Source: Hippea maritima DSM 10411 (GTDB lineage Bacteria > Campylobacterota_A > Desulfurellia > Desulfurellales > Hippeaceae). From it: a stretch of DNA of 64,000 nt. The notes below the pieces were generated by a model, which did no database searches, was not told the origin of the DNA, and saw only the letters and a list, made by a program, of their open reading frames with translations. The translations under genes and the position numbers were made by a program. The stretch's first letter is position 1. Each line of letters starts with the position of its first letter. Shown one piece after another: positions 50,974-58,939 of this stretch. The stretch lies in the NCBI RefSeq assembly GCF_000194135.1, contig NC_015318.1, positions 634,501 to 698,500 of the forward strand. Reading direction: 5' to 3'.

Positions 50974-52047
50974 TTAATTTTTATCTACAAGTATGGTTAG
51001 TTTTAACGGATCGCTTGAAACTTCCGGTATTGAAAAACCAACCCCAATTGCAGGTGTATTATAATTAAACAACATTTTTTCGCTATCATAAACTATGTTA
51101 AATTGGTCTTGAAGCCTTGAAGCATGTATTTTAATTTTACTCGTAAATCTCTTGTATTTATTTTTTTGTTTTATTGTCCATTTTTTTCTATCCTTAGGGA
51201 TATTTTCAATTTTTGCAAACAACTTCACCGCACTAATAGAAAACGGTGTTTTTTGGGATGTAATAAACTTTACAATCGATAATATAGGCCCATCTTGAAT
51301 TTGGGACAACTTATCAATGAATGTTGTGGAATAATTTAATCTCAGCTTTGATGCTGCAAAGAGTAAGGGGACAACTGGCGGGATTTGCATAACAAGAAGA
51401 TCTGAGTCTTTTGGTTTTATCCAGTTTCTCTCGTCGTATAATTTTTGCTTTTCTTCGTATATTTCTTTAATTCTGTTTATTTTGATAGGGTTATTTTTAA
51501 ATGTGTCTTTAATGATTTCTTCCCTTTGCTCTGGATCTATAGACACCAGGATAAAATTATCCACCAACCCGCTGTTTGCCTGTCCAATTTTTTTATTTGA
51601 CTGCTTATCTATAACAACAGTTTCTAATGTAATCTTTGTTCGCAGTTCGCTTAAAGTTTCAAGTAGCGCCATCTGCCCGCTTTTTGAGAGTTTGCTTGGT
51701 AGTAATCTTCTTAAGTCTCCATAATAAACAACACCAACAAGTGTTGGCTGCCCTATTAATCTTGAAATAGGTGTTTCAACTGTCATTATTGTTTTATTGA
51801 CAAATATATTTGTAAGAAAAGCGTCAAAAACCAGGCTGTGCAGTTGTGTTAGATAAGTTTTTGCTTTAACATCCCATAATCTTATGCTATTTTCTATTAA
51901 GGCTTTTGTTTCTATGGGCATAGTAGTTACCCGGCGGTAGAGAGGGGAATAGAGTTTCAAATCCCCTCTCACCACTTCACAAATTTCAACTGGATGCTTG
52001 CTTTGTTTTTTCTCTTGATCGTTGTTATTACCTTTTTCTTTTGCCAT
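50974..52047 (-). CDS. Putative replication initiator (Rep)
   Basis: A 357-residue soluble protein. It begins with a charged tail, then 'YSPLYRRVTTMPIETKALIENSI', and has helical regions compatible with winged-helix initiators of the TrfA/RepB kind, though no signature is decisive. It lies between four iterons and a DnaB-like gene, the arrangement of theta-replicating plasmids. It could also be a transcriptional regulator. Called Rep mostly from context. Confidence 0.55.
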   Translation of the reverse strand: MAKEKGNNNDQEKKQSKHPVEICEVVRGDLKLYSPLYRRVTTMPIETKALIENSIRLWDVKAKTYLTQLHSLVFDAFLTNIFVNKTIMTVETPISRLIGQPTLVGVVYYGDLRRLLPSKLSKSGQMALLETLSELRTKITLETVVIDKQSNKKIGQANSGLVDNFILVSIDPEQREEIIKDTFKNNPIKINRIKEIYEEKQKLYDERNWIKPKDSDLLVMQIPPVVPLLFAASKLRLNYSTTFIDKLSQIQDGPILSIVKFITSQKTPFSISAVKLFAKIENIPKDRKKWTIKQKNKYKRFTSKIKIHASRLQDQFNIVYDSEKMLFNYNTPAIGVGFSIPEVSSDPLKLTILVDKN

Positions 52048-52059
52048 ATTTCACCTCGC

Positions 52060-53439
52060 TTATAGGTTTACATCATCTTCAAATTCATATTCGTCTACTT
52101 CTGTTGAGGTATATTCCGTTTTAACTGTTTCTGTGTTTTTATACGACTCCACCATCTCATACGCATATCTCTCAGCAGAAAACACATAAACACTCTCCCT
52201 TAACGGTTCGCCTATCCTCGCCTCTTTTACCGGGTATAGGTGCATGTATCTCTTTGCCTTTCCCGTGCTCCCAAACCTGCTCAGCGAGAGATTGTCGTCA
52301 TTGGATTCCTCTGAGAATAGTATTGCGTAGGAGTAGTCAAGATCGTATTGCACATCGCCGGATTCCTTGATTGCATTAAGGAGATCAATTTTATCGGCCC
52401 TTTTCTGTCTTGATACCTCGTTTATACCCTGCTTACTCATACTCATTAAGAAGCACACGGATACATTTGTGTTATCTGCTCTGAGGTTATCGAAAAAGTT
52501 GTATATGCTGTTCACATAAAGGCGTAAATTCTCGCTTGGCCTTGTATCGTCTGCCTGCAGTTTTCTGGCAAATCTCTGCAGGTAGTCTATGATTATGAGG
52601 ATATTGTTGTTTTTATTTCTCTGCACAAAATCGGTAATTTGCAGGAAGTTGGGCTTCATGGCGGTGCTTATAAATTCCGTATTCCATCTGCTTTCAGCCT
52701 GAGCTTTGCGTTGAATTCTGCTTGCTAAATCTTCTTCTGTTCCCTCATATTCACAGAAAAGAATTGTGTTGTTTATGCCCTGCAGGGTGTAAGACAGTGC
52801 CAGATCCAGTGCAAACTCTGTTTTGCCTGCACTTGTTGCGCCTACTATTCCCCAGATTGCTCTTTGCTGCACTTTTGCACCGTGAGCAAAGGTCTCATAG
52901 GCGTCTGTGTTTTTACTAAGAAGCGCAGAGACGGGTTTACAGGAATGAGTTTGGCCTTGGCCTGCGTCTAAAAATAAGGATGGCAGGGCTTTTTCTATCT
53001 CTTCAGGATCTTTGGTTTCAAAACTGATGATTTCTATCTGTCTTGCGATATTGATATACTTTCTTACCCTTGCTAGGTTTTTAACCCGTTGTATGAAATA
53101 TTCGATATTCATTGGCGCGGGAAGGTATTCTGCTATGTTGGTTATATATTCGGGGGGTATGTTGTAATCCTTTAGAGTCGTCATAAGCGTCAGGAAGTCT
53201 ATGTTAATGTTCTGCCTGCGGAGTTCCAACATTTTCTCGTATATGATTTGATTGTTGCTTTCAAAAAAATCCTCGGGTTTAAGTCCGTGTTTTAGGCAGG
53301 TTGACACTAAAATATTGTCTAGAATAATACAGCATAGTATTCCAGCTTCTGATTCCCTGTCGTAAGGGAGAATACCCAGTTTTCTCGTTTTATTTGATAT
53401 TAGCTTTATATTTTTTCTTTTATCACCTTGCATCTGCAT
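52060..53439 (-). CDS. DnaB-like replicative helicase
   Basis: A 459-residue helicase: a DnaB N-terminal domain ('DRESEAGILCCIILDN'...'DFFESNNQIIYEKML'), linker, then a RecA-type motor with Walker A 'GATSAGKTEFALDLAL', Walker B 'NILIIIDYLQRFARK' and the motif 'KESGDVQYDLDYSYAIL'. It would unwind DNA at the element's own origin. It overlaps the gene before it and lies 12 bases before rep. Confidence 0.85.
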   Translation of the reverse strand: MQMQGDKRKNIKLISNKTRKLGILPYDRESEAGILCCIILDNILVSTCLKHGLKPEDFFESNNQIIYEKMLELRRQNINIDFLTLMTTLKDYNIPPEYITNIAEYLPAPMNIEYFIQRVKNLARVRKYINIARQIEIISFETKDPEEIEKALPSLFLDAGQGQTHSCKPVSALLSKNTDAYETFAHGAKVQQRAIWGIVGATSAGKTEFALDLALSYTLQGINNTILFCEYEGTEEDLASRIQRKAQAESRWNTEFISTAMKPNFLQITDFVQRNKNNNILIIIDYLQRFARKLQADDTRPSENLRLYVNSIYNFFDNLRADNTNVSVCFLMSMSKQGINEVSRQKRADKIDLLNAIKESGDVQYDLDYSYAILFSEESNDDNLSLSRFGSTGKAKRYMHLYPVKEARIGEPLRESVYVFSAERYAYEMVESYKNTETVKTEYTSTEVDEYEFEDDVNL

Positions 53440-53890
53440 TCTCCTTTATGCCGTATCGTTTGTATAGAATAGATTCCCACCTGCGCAATTCCTTTAAACA
53501 ACTCTGTTTAAGTTTCTTGTCGTTTACCAATTTCTTGTAAACTCGGTGGATTATTAGACCAAAATATTCGCGTGTTACCCCTATGCGAGAGGCCGCTGTG
53601 TGTTGATTTTGTTCTTCGGGTGTGTAGCATTTATCAGCGTCGAAAAGCTTACGCAGGTATTCCCACTCTTTATCGCTTAAAATATCGCTGTATTTTGATA
53701 GGATTATATCTCGCATTTTTTTTTGGAGTTCTTCTCTTATTTCCTCGATTTTTTCCCTTAGTCCAGCTTCCTCTTCTTGAATTAGTATTTCTTCTGGGCT
53801 ATGGCTGTTTGAATACGAATAACAGCCATAGCACCAATCTGCTATCTCTTTGTAATATGGCATCTCGTCTATGTATTCTATTATTTTCAT
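53423..53890 (-). CDS. Sigma-region-4-like HTH protein
   Basis: A 155-residue protein: a Glu-rich coiled coil (about 33-65), then 'LSDKEWEYLRKLF' and 'TAASRIGVTREYFGLIIHRVYKKLV', which look like the helix-turn-helix of sigma factor region 4 or a related regulator. No region 2 is present. It overlaps the Xis-like gene by 4 bases. It could take part in transcription from the element's motif or in replication control; both are guesses. Confidence 0.5.
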   Translation of the reverse strand: MKIIEYIDEMPYYKEIADWCYGCYSYSNSHSPEEILIQEEEAGLREKIEEIREELQKKMRDIILSKYSDILSDKEWEYLRKLFDADKCYTPEEQNQHTAASRIGVTREYFGLIIHRVYKKLVNDKKLKQSCLKELRRWESILYKRYGIKENADAR

Positions 53891-54126
53891 CCTCCCTCCT
53901 CAGCCAGCTCCCAGAATTTATCCAGATCGATAAACAGTTTCCCCGCAACTTTTACGAAGATTTCCCGATACTTGCCCTGACTGTGCCAAAAGTAGAATGT
54001 GTTTGCTGAAAAGGGAATGTTGTGCTTTTCAAGCTCACTCGCTCGGAGAGGTATTAAGGTTCTGTTTTTGTAAGAAATTTTCTCTGGGTATACCTTTGTC
54101 TTTTTGGAATGCGTTTTTCTGGGCAT
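53887..54126 (-). CDS. Xis/AlpA-like small HTH protein
   Basis: A 79-residue basic protein. 'LRASELEKHNIPFSANTFYFWHSQGKYREIFVKVAGKLFIDLDKFWEL' has the winged-helix pattern of excisionases and AlpA-type regulators. It may direct excision by the integrase. It starts the replication operon (Xis-like, sigma-like, dnaB, rep). Confidence 0.55.
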   Translation of the reverse strand: MPRKTHSKKTKVYPEKISYKNRTLIPLRASELEKHNIPFSANTFYFWHSQGKYREIFVKVAGKLFIDLDKFWELAEEGG

Positions 54127-54258
54127 AGCAAACCTCCTCTATAAACAAAATATTTTGGTTTTGCCGCCCGCCTGTGGTATAATTGCGAAAAAAGTTGGTT
54201 GACACTTGACTTTAATGGCGGCAAATGAAAAATAGAGAATACGGTTTATGAAAAACAT

Positions 54259-54525
54259 TTACCTTCTCCTTGACTTTGAGACTTTTGATTTCGAGACTGA
54301 GACTTTTGGCCATAGCTCATTAACATCGACACCGAGTTTTTTGGCTATGGTGGTCTGTATGCGTTTAGAGGTATCACGACCGGATATAACAAGGGAAACA
54401 GTTGTAACCGCAACCCCGAGCTCTTTTGCTATGTCTGTTATCTTTATGCCTTTAGCTGTAAGGAGGGCTTTTATAAGGCTTTTACGATTTGTTGCTTTTA
54501 TTTTAATGTCCATTTCTTCGTCCAT
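54259..54525 (-). CDS. Small XRE/Ner-like HTH regulator
   Basis: An 88-residue protein with HTH 'IKITDIAKELGVAVTTVSLVISGRDTSKRIQTTIAKKLGVDVNELWP', similar to Ner-type and Cro-like regulators, and a Ser/Lys/Arg tail. It is transcribed from a perfect sigma-70 promoter that contains an operator. It opposes the regulator at 54620 in a phage-like switch. Confidence 0.75.
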   Translation of the reverse strand: MDEEMDIKIKATNRKSLIKALLTAKGIKITDIAKELGVAVTTVSLVISGRDTSKRIQTTIAKKLGVDVNELWPKVSVSKSKVSKSRRR

Positions 54526-54564
54526 TCCTCCACCTCAGACAAAGTTTTTTGTTTTCGTGAGTAA

Positions 54565-54617
54565 ATTATATGACTTATTAGTCGTATTGTCAATAAAAAA
54601 ATGAACTAAAGGTCGTA
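54565..54617. promoter_or_regulatory. Divergent switch region with operators
   Basis: On the minus strand TTGACA (54593-54588), 17 bases, TATAAT (54570-54565), a perfect consensus promoter. Its spacer is the dyad ATGACT-TATT-AGTCGTAT. A second similar box (ATGAACTAAAGGTCGTAT, 54601-54618) overlaps the start of the rightward regulator gene. Confidence 0.7.
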
Positions 54618-54619
54618 TT

Positions 54620-55195
54620 ATGAGTGGTTCTTTAGGTGAAAGATTAAAGGCTATAAGACAAGCAAAAGGTTTATCGCAAAAAGAAATGGCTGAAATTATG
54701 GATGTTACACTTAGGGCATATCAAAGATACGAAAAAGACGAACAAAAAGCTTCGTATGAGAAATTAGCAAGAATTGTGTATGAATTAAAAGACATAAATT
54801 CAAACTGGCTTCTCACTGGCGAGGGAGACATGTTCATAAAAAACGGAATGCCTGAGGAATTTCTTGAAAGGCTAAAAGAAGACTTAAGCAAGGCAAGCGC
54901 AGAATCCGTTAACAGCCTTTCATTTAAGGATAGACTGGACGCTGTCCTGTCAGGCAGGGAAAAGCTTGAGAGGGTTGAGGTTATCGAGCTAGCACGCGTT
55001 CTTAAGCAGCCCGCAGAGGAATACCTTAAGTTGGCCAATTACATGCCTGAGATTTTCAGCAAAGTTCTCAATAATGACAAAGTCGTAACTATGCTAAGGT
55101 CAATGGGCGATTTAAACGATAAAGAGATAGACGAGGTTGTTGAGTCTTTGTCGCTTGTTTTAGAGGGGTATTTGTCTAAAAAGAAAAAAGACTAA
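54620..55195 (+). CDS. XRE-family repressor (ImmR/cI-like)
   Basis: A 191-residue repressor with an N-terminal HTH ('LGERLKAIRQAKGLSQKEMAEIMDVTLRAYQRYEKDEQKASYEKL', about 4-48) and a helical C-terminal part. The next gene is an ImmA-type protease, as in ICEBs1, where cleavage of ImmR switches the element on. It probably binds the operators directly upstream. Confidence 0.8.
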   Translation: MSGSLGERLKAIRQAKGLSQKEMAEIMDVTLRAYQRYEKDEQKASYEKLARIVYELKDINSNWLLTGEGDMFIKNGMPEEFLERLKEDLSKASAESVNSLSFKDRLDAVLSGREKLERVEVIELARVLKQPAEEYLKLANYMPEIFSKVLNNDKVVTMLRSMGDLNDKEIDEVVESLSLVLEGYLSKKKKD

Positions 55196-55208
55196 AGGGA
55201 AGAAAAGC

Positions 55209-55715
55209 GTGAGCTTTATTTATGCCAGGAAGCTTGCATGGAAAATCATTAAAGATTACAATTTAAAAATCCCTATAGATCTCGATTATCTCCTGGAAAA
55301 ATTAAACATAGACATAGAGTATGCGCATTTACCGGAAAAAGTGGACGGTATTGCACTGGCCGTAAAAGAAACAAGAGGGCTAATTGTTGTTAATCGCAAC
55401 AGGCCAGATGTTAGAAAAAGGTTTACAATAGCCCACGAAATAGGACACATTTTAAGGCACCACCCAAGGTTGGAGAGGGAAGGCGAGATATTTCTATTCA
55501 CAGAGGAAAACTCGAATATATACGAAAGAGAGGCTGATGTGTTTGCCGCAGAACTCCTCATGCCCAGACAGAAGGTTATTAGTGCTTTTCACGGATATTC
55601 GGACGATATTCAGGTGCTCGCCGATCTGTTTCAGGTGTCAAAGCGAGCCATGAGAATCAGGCTTGAGGAGCTGAAGCTGATTTTACCAGTTCACGGGATT
55701 AGTGTTTATAGCTGA
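55209..55715 (+). CDS. ImmA/IrrE-type metallopeptidase
   Basis: A 168-residue protein with zinc motif 'AHEIGHILRHH' (about 76-86) and a downstream Glu in 'EREADVFAAELLMP'. ImmA-type enzymes cut the adjacent repressor after DNA damage or signalling. GTG start with GGGAAG. It lies 13 bases after the repressor gene. Confidence 0.85.
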   Translation: MSFIYARKLAWKIIKDYNLKIPIDLDYLLEKLNIDIEYAHLPEKVDGIALAVKETRGLIVVNRNRPDVRKRFTIAHEIGHILRHHPRLEREGEIFLFTEENSNIYEREADVFAAELLMPRQKVISAFHGYSDDIQVLADLFQVSKRAMRIRLEELKLILPVHGISVYS

Positions 55716-55765
55716 GAAGTAAAAGATTTTCTTTTAAACCTTGAATCACTGTGAACCCCACTCAG

Positions 55766-55918
55766 ATGAAAGTAAAATTAACCTTAAGGCTTGATGAAAA
55801 TGCAATAAAAAAAGCTAAACTATACTCCCAAAAAAGAGGAGAATCGATTTCATCTTTGGTCGAGAAGTTTTTCAGTAGCTTTGATGAGAATGTAGAAGAA
55901 ATTTACAGACTAAGCTGA
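55766..55918 (+). CDS. Short DUF6364-like antitoxin, possibly orphan
   Basis: A 50-residue protein 'MKVKLTLRLDENAIKKAKLY' followed by 'GESISSLVEKFF', the pattern of DUF6364 antitoxins, which are usually about 70-80 residues and followed by a PIN toxin. No toxin follows; the 3' end meets the opposite gene. Likely a remnant. Confidence 0.5.
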   Translation: MKVKLTLRLDENAIKKAKLYSQKRGESISSLVEKFFSSFDENVEEIYRLS

Positions 55919-56176
55919 ATTTTCCTCTATAATCTCATGCAGAACGCTTTTTATGAAGGTCTGATACCTTAAGCCTTTCCTGGCGGCTATCTGCTTGATT
56001 TTTTCAAGGTCTTTTGATGATATTCTCAAGGTTATGGTTTTGTCCTGTTTGTCTATATAGTCTTGAGCTGCTTTTTTGAGCTTTTCTATATTCTCCTTGT
56101 CGTTTTTTATTATATCAACATCTAAGTCTTTCAAAGACTCCATAATTTCCTTTTCTTCTTTATCTATGTATTTCAT
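55910..56176 (-). CDS. CopG/BrnA-like antitoxin
   Basis: An 88-residue protein: a helical N-terminus and C-terminal RHH-like 'TITLRISSKDLEKIKQIAARKGLRYQTFIKSVLHEIIEE', typical of BrnA/CopG antitoxins that bind DNA and a toxin. It overlaps the toxin gene upstream by 4 bases. Confidence 0.7.
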   Translation of the reverse strand: MKYIDKEEKEIMESLKDLDVDIIKNDKENIEKLKKAAQDYIDKQDKTITLRISSKDLEKIKQIAARKGLRYQTFIKSVLHEIIEENSA

Positions 56177-56451
56177 GGTTTATCTCCTTTCTTTAGTAAT
56201 TTTTTAAACCTTCTATCGGGGAAAATAGTCTTTAAAACAATTTCATCATTGGTCTGTATATATGGCACACAGCAAGGATATCCGTTCAACTCTATAACCA
56301 TTATCCTCTGATTTGGATACTTCTCTTTATTTGGATGCTCAAAATCAAGTAAAATTTCACCTTTTGCCATCTTCTCAATCACCATTTCGAATGTTACGTT
56401 TCTTTCCTTTTTAAGTTTTCTGTTTTTTAACTCATCAAAAACAATGTTCAT
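56173..56451 (-). CDS. BrnT-like toxin
   Basis: A 92-residue basic protein. 'NVTFEMVIEKMAKGEILLDFEHPNKEKYPNQRIMVIELNGYPCCVPYIQTNDEIVLKTIFPDRRFKKL' matches the strand pattern of BrnT/DUF4258-type RNases. With the CopG-like partner it forms a type II pair that would favour retention of the element. Minus-strand promoter TTGACT, 17 bases, TAATAT lies just before the ATG. Confidence 0.65.
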   Translation of the reverse strand: MNIVFDELKNRKLKKERNVTFEMVIEKMAKGEILLDFEHPNKEKYPNQRIMVIELNGYPCCVPYIQTNDEIVLKTIFPDRRFKKLLKKGDKP

Positions 56452-56530
56452 GTTTAATATTACTCCTAAGTAAATACATAGTCAATACTTAAAACAGCAT
56501 CAGTAAAACATAAAGTAAAATTTTATAATC

Positions 56531-57643
56531 TCAAGTATTACCGAAGAGTTTCTCCACCGCCTCCCTTTTTGCATCCGGTATAAGATGGCTATACCTCTCT
56601 GTCATTGCCAGTGTTTTATGCCCCATAAGTTCTTTAATCGTATAGATAGGTGTTCCCTGTATGGCAAGCCAGGAAGCAAATGTGTGGCGTAAGGTGTGGA
56701 AGACTACCTTGTCTCTTGGATCCGTTATGCCGTCATTTAGGCCGAGTTTTCTTACAACGGTTTTAAATGTTCCAGGGATTTGTTTATAGGGTTTTCCATT
56801 TCTGTGAAATACAAACCCGCTGGAATTTTTTGGTTTTTCTCTCTTGTATTTAGCATAAAGCAAATCTCTTAGGCTGTCTGTCATATATGCAACCCTGCTT
56901 TCACTGTTCTTAGGGTCTTTTATTGTGATTATGCCGTTTTGAAAGTCTATATCTTGCCAGGTGAGATTTGCTATTTCGCCAAAACGCATACCGGTGTAAA
57001 GAGATAGATAGGCCATCTCATAAACTTGAATTGAATGTTTTTTAAGTTCACTGAGCAATTTTTCAGCTTCCTCTTTAGTAAGGAATCTCATTCTCCTGTT
57101 GTCCTTTTTGGGCTTTTTGACTTTTGCAGCTGGATTAGCACCAAAATAAAAACCCCACTCAATTGCCTTATTGAACACCTGGCGCATGACAGCAATGGCA
57201 TATTCTATTGTTCTTGGTGCTTTTTCGTTTTTTATCATTTCTTTTTTGACTTTTTCTATGTCAAGAGGGGATATGTTGTTGAGCGTTTTTTTGTCTATAA
57301 TAGGGAATATCCAGAGTCTTAGAAGGCTTTCCTCTCTATTGTATGATTTTTTTTCTTTTGCGTAAGGAAGGTATTTCTCTTTTACAAACTGCTCAAACGC
57401 TATTTTTGCTTGCCTTCGGTCGTAATATTCACCTGATACAAGTTCTGACTTAATTTTCGCTTCTATCTCTTTAGCACCCTGCAGGTTTGTGCCTGAAACT
57501 GTTTGCCTTACTCTCTTGCCGTGGAAGGAGACAGAAATCCTGAAAGTTTTATTTTGCTTGACAACATACCCGCATTTAGGGCATGATTTTTTCTTGGCAG
57601 AGTACTCCATCCTGCAGTTAGGACAGACAATGTATATTGCCAT
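56531..57643 (-). CDS. int: Tyrosine integrase
   Basis: A 370-residue recombinase: N-terminal zinc ribbon ('CPNCRMEY'...'CPKCGYV'), AP2-like arm-binding part, core-binding SAM-like domain, and catalytic domain with Arg in 'TGMRFGEIANL', 'HTLRHTFASWL', 'LMGHKTLAMTERYSHL' (His, Tyr). It recombines attP with tRNA-Leu. The ATG at 57643 follows GGGAGAGG; a longer TTG frame is unlikely. It lies about 200 bases from attR. Confidence 0.95.
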   Translation of the reverse strand: MAIYIVCPNCRMEYSAKKKSCPKCGYVVKQNKTFRISVSFHGKRVRQTVSGTNLQGAKEIEAKIKSELVSGEYYDRRQAKIAFEQFVKEKYLPYAKEKKSYNREESLLRLWIFPIIDKKTLNNISPLDIEKVKKEMIKNEKAPRTIEYAIAVMRQVFNKAIEWGFYFGANPAAKVKKPKKDNRRMRFLTKEEAEKLLSELKKHSIQVYEMAYLSLYTGMRFGEIANLTWQDIDFQNGIITIKDPKNSESRVAYMTDSLRDLLYAKYKREKPKNSSGFVFHRNGKPYKQIPGTFKTVVRKLGLNDGITDPRDKVVFHTLRHTFASWLAIQGTPIYTIKELMGHKTLAMTERYSHLIPDAKREAVEKLFGNT

Positions 57644-57838
57644 CTTAAGCCTCTCCCTATCATCCTGCTTGTGCCATAAGGGCACATTTCGGACAAACTC
57701 TCCGATAAAATAGCACAAAATGATAAAAAAATAAACAGTTTCCTAAAGAGAATAAATAGCCTATAATCGCTATTGTTATAGGCTATTTTAAAAAAAATAT
57801 TGAGCAAACAAAGATATAAGATAATCCATTATCATTGT

Positions 57839-57900
57839 CTTAAAATCCCTTGGAGCTATGCTCCGTGTGGGTTCGATTCCCACCCTCGGCACCACTTAAA
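57839..57900 (+). repeat. attR, 62-bp direct repeat of tRNA-Leu 3' end
   Basis: Carries the tRNA-Leu anticodon-loop-to-CCA part plus CTTAAA, with two compensatory variable-arm changes against attL. It has no 5' half, so it is not a functional tRNA. It marks the right end of the element. Confidence 0.9.
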
Positions 57901-57953
57901 TTCTCAGCAAGTCAAATATCATTCTTACCATATTTTCGTGCGTATGAGGATTA

Positions 57954-58865
57954 TTAAATTTTTAATCTTTCTGTTTTTTGCAGTATTTTTACAAGTCTAT
58001 AAAGCGTTTCATTTACAGGGACATCTATATCGAATCGATTAGCCAACTCGACCACATATCCATTTAGGTAATCTATCTCTGTCTTTTTACCCCTTTTTAG
58101 GTCTTCTCCCACGCTTGCGTTCCACTGCCTGGGTCTAAAGTTCATTGCATACTTAAAAACATCTTCTTTGAGTTTCTCTATATCAAAACTCAATTTTAAA
58201 TTTCTTCCTACGCTTGCTATCTCATTCAAAGCCCTTTTTACTATCCAGCTTTCGTCTTTTTCGTATAGGCTTAACGTTGCCGTTAAGCTGTTAAGCGTGG
58301 CTGATGAGCAGTAGAACATAAATTTTTTCCATTTGTCCCTTTCTATGTTATCTGAAATCTTGATTTTTATGCCAACACTTTTAAATATTTCAGTAATATC
58401 TTCTGCTTTACTTGAATTATTGAGATTGCCTAAAATCATACCCTCATTTAGAAACTCCTCTATAGTTGAGTTGTCTATAAATTTTGAACCAATCATTACA
58501 GAGGCAGGGAATATTTGGTTTTTGTCAAAAAGCTCTTTGGCTACTTCTTCTGTATATATGCCATTTTGAATTGTAACTATATTGGCTTTAGGATTATATT
58601 TTTTTATCGTTTTAAGGTTCTCTTTGCTATCAAAGCTTTTTGAGGCTAACATAATAATTTTACAGTCTGAAATTGCTTCTGGGTTTTCTGTTATGTTTAT
58701 GTTTTTTGTTGTTCTTTTTTTGTCAACTAAAAGTGTTAATCCTTTGCTTTTTATCGCATCGGCTATCCTTTTTTTAGATACGCATACTACGTCATATCTA
58801 TCTTGAAGTTTAAATCCAAACCAAAGTCCTAAAGCACCAGCACAAAAAATTCCTATCTTTTCCAT
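57954..58865 (-). CDS. panE: 2-dehydropantoate 2-reductase-like protein
   Basis: A 303-residue NADPH-dependent reductase fold: 'GIFCAGALGLWFGFKL' nucleotide-binding start, 'DKWKKFMFYCSSATLNSLTATL' (catalytic Lys region) and the C-terminal 'RGKKTEIDYLNGYVVELA'. It would reduce ketopantoate in coenzyme A synthesis. The Rossmann start has Cys-Ala-Gly instead of the usual Gly-x-Gly, so specificity may differ. First backbone gene after attR. Confidence 0.75.
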   Translation of the reverse strand: MEKIGIFCAGALGLWFGFKLQDRYDVVCVSKKRIADAIKSKGLTLLVDKKRTTKNINITENPEAISDCKIIMLASKSFDSKENLKTIKKYNPKANIVTIQNGIYTEEVAKELFDKNQIFPASVMIGSKFIDNSTIEEFLNEGMILGNLNNSSKAEDITEIFKSVGIKIKISDNIERDKWKKFMFYCSSATLNSLTATLSLYEKDESWIVKRALNEIASVGRNLKLSFDIEKLKEDVFKYAMNFRPRQWNASVGEDLKRGKKTEIDYLNGYVVELANRFDIDVPVNETLYRLVKILQKTERLKI

Positions 58866-58883
58866 CTTCTCTCCTTTTTTGTT

Positions 58884-58912
58884 TTGATTAATTTATCAAA
58901 AGTTAATATAAT
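58884..58912 (+). promoter_or_regulatory. Promoter of the crotonase-family gene
   Basis: TTGATT (58884-58889), 17 bases, TATAAT (58907-58912), 27 bases before the gene. Confidence 0.7.
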
Positions 58913-58939
58913 TTTCAAAAATTAAAGGAGGTTTCTGAA

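Larger units (their letters stand above)
2410..57900. mobile_element. Integrative conjugative element with F-type T4SS in tRNA-Leu
   Basis: Bounded by 62-bp direct repeats of the tRNA-Leu 3' end, with a tyrosine recombinase next to the right end. It carries an F-type mating apparatus in several operons, ssb, parM, a Rep/DnaB/iteron replication module, ImmR/ImmA-like regulators, toxin-antitoxin genes and an IS200/IS605 insertion. One promoter-like motif recurs before its operons and was not seen in the flanks. No relaxase or coupling protein was recognised. The size is about 55.4 kb. Confidence 0.9.

Noticed and set aside
57644-57718. Longer integrase start (TTG at 57718)
   Set aside because: The ATG at 57643 has a good ribosome site and begins right before the zinc ribbon.
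57839-57894. A second tRNA-Leu gene
   Set aside because: Only the 3' part is present; there is no acceptor 5' strand or D-arm.
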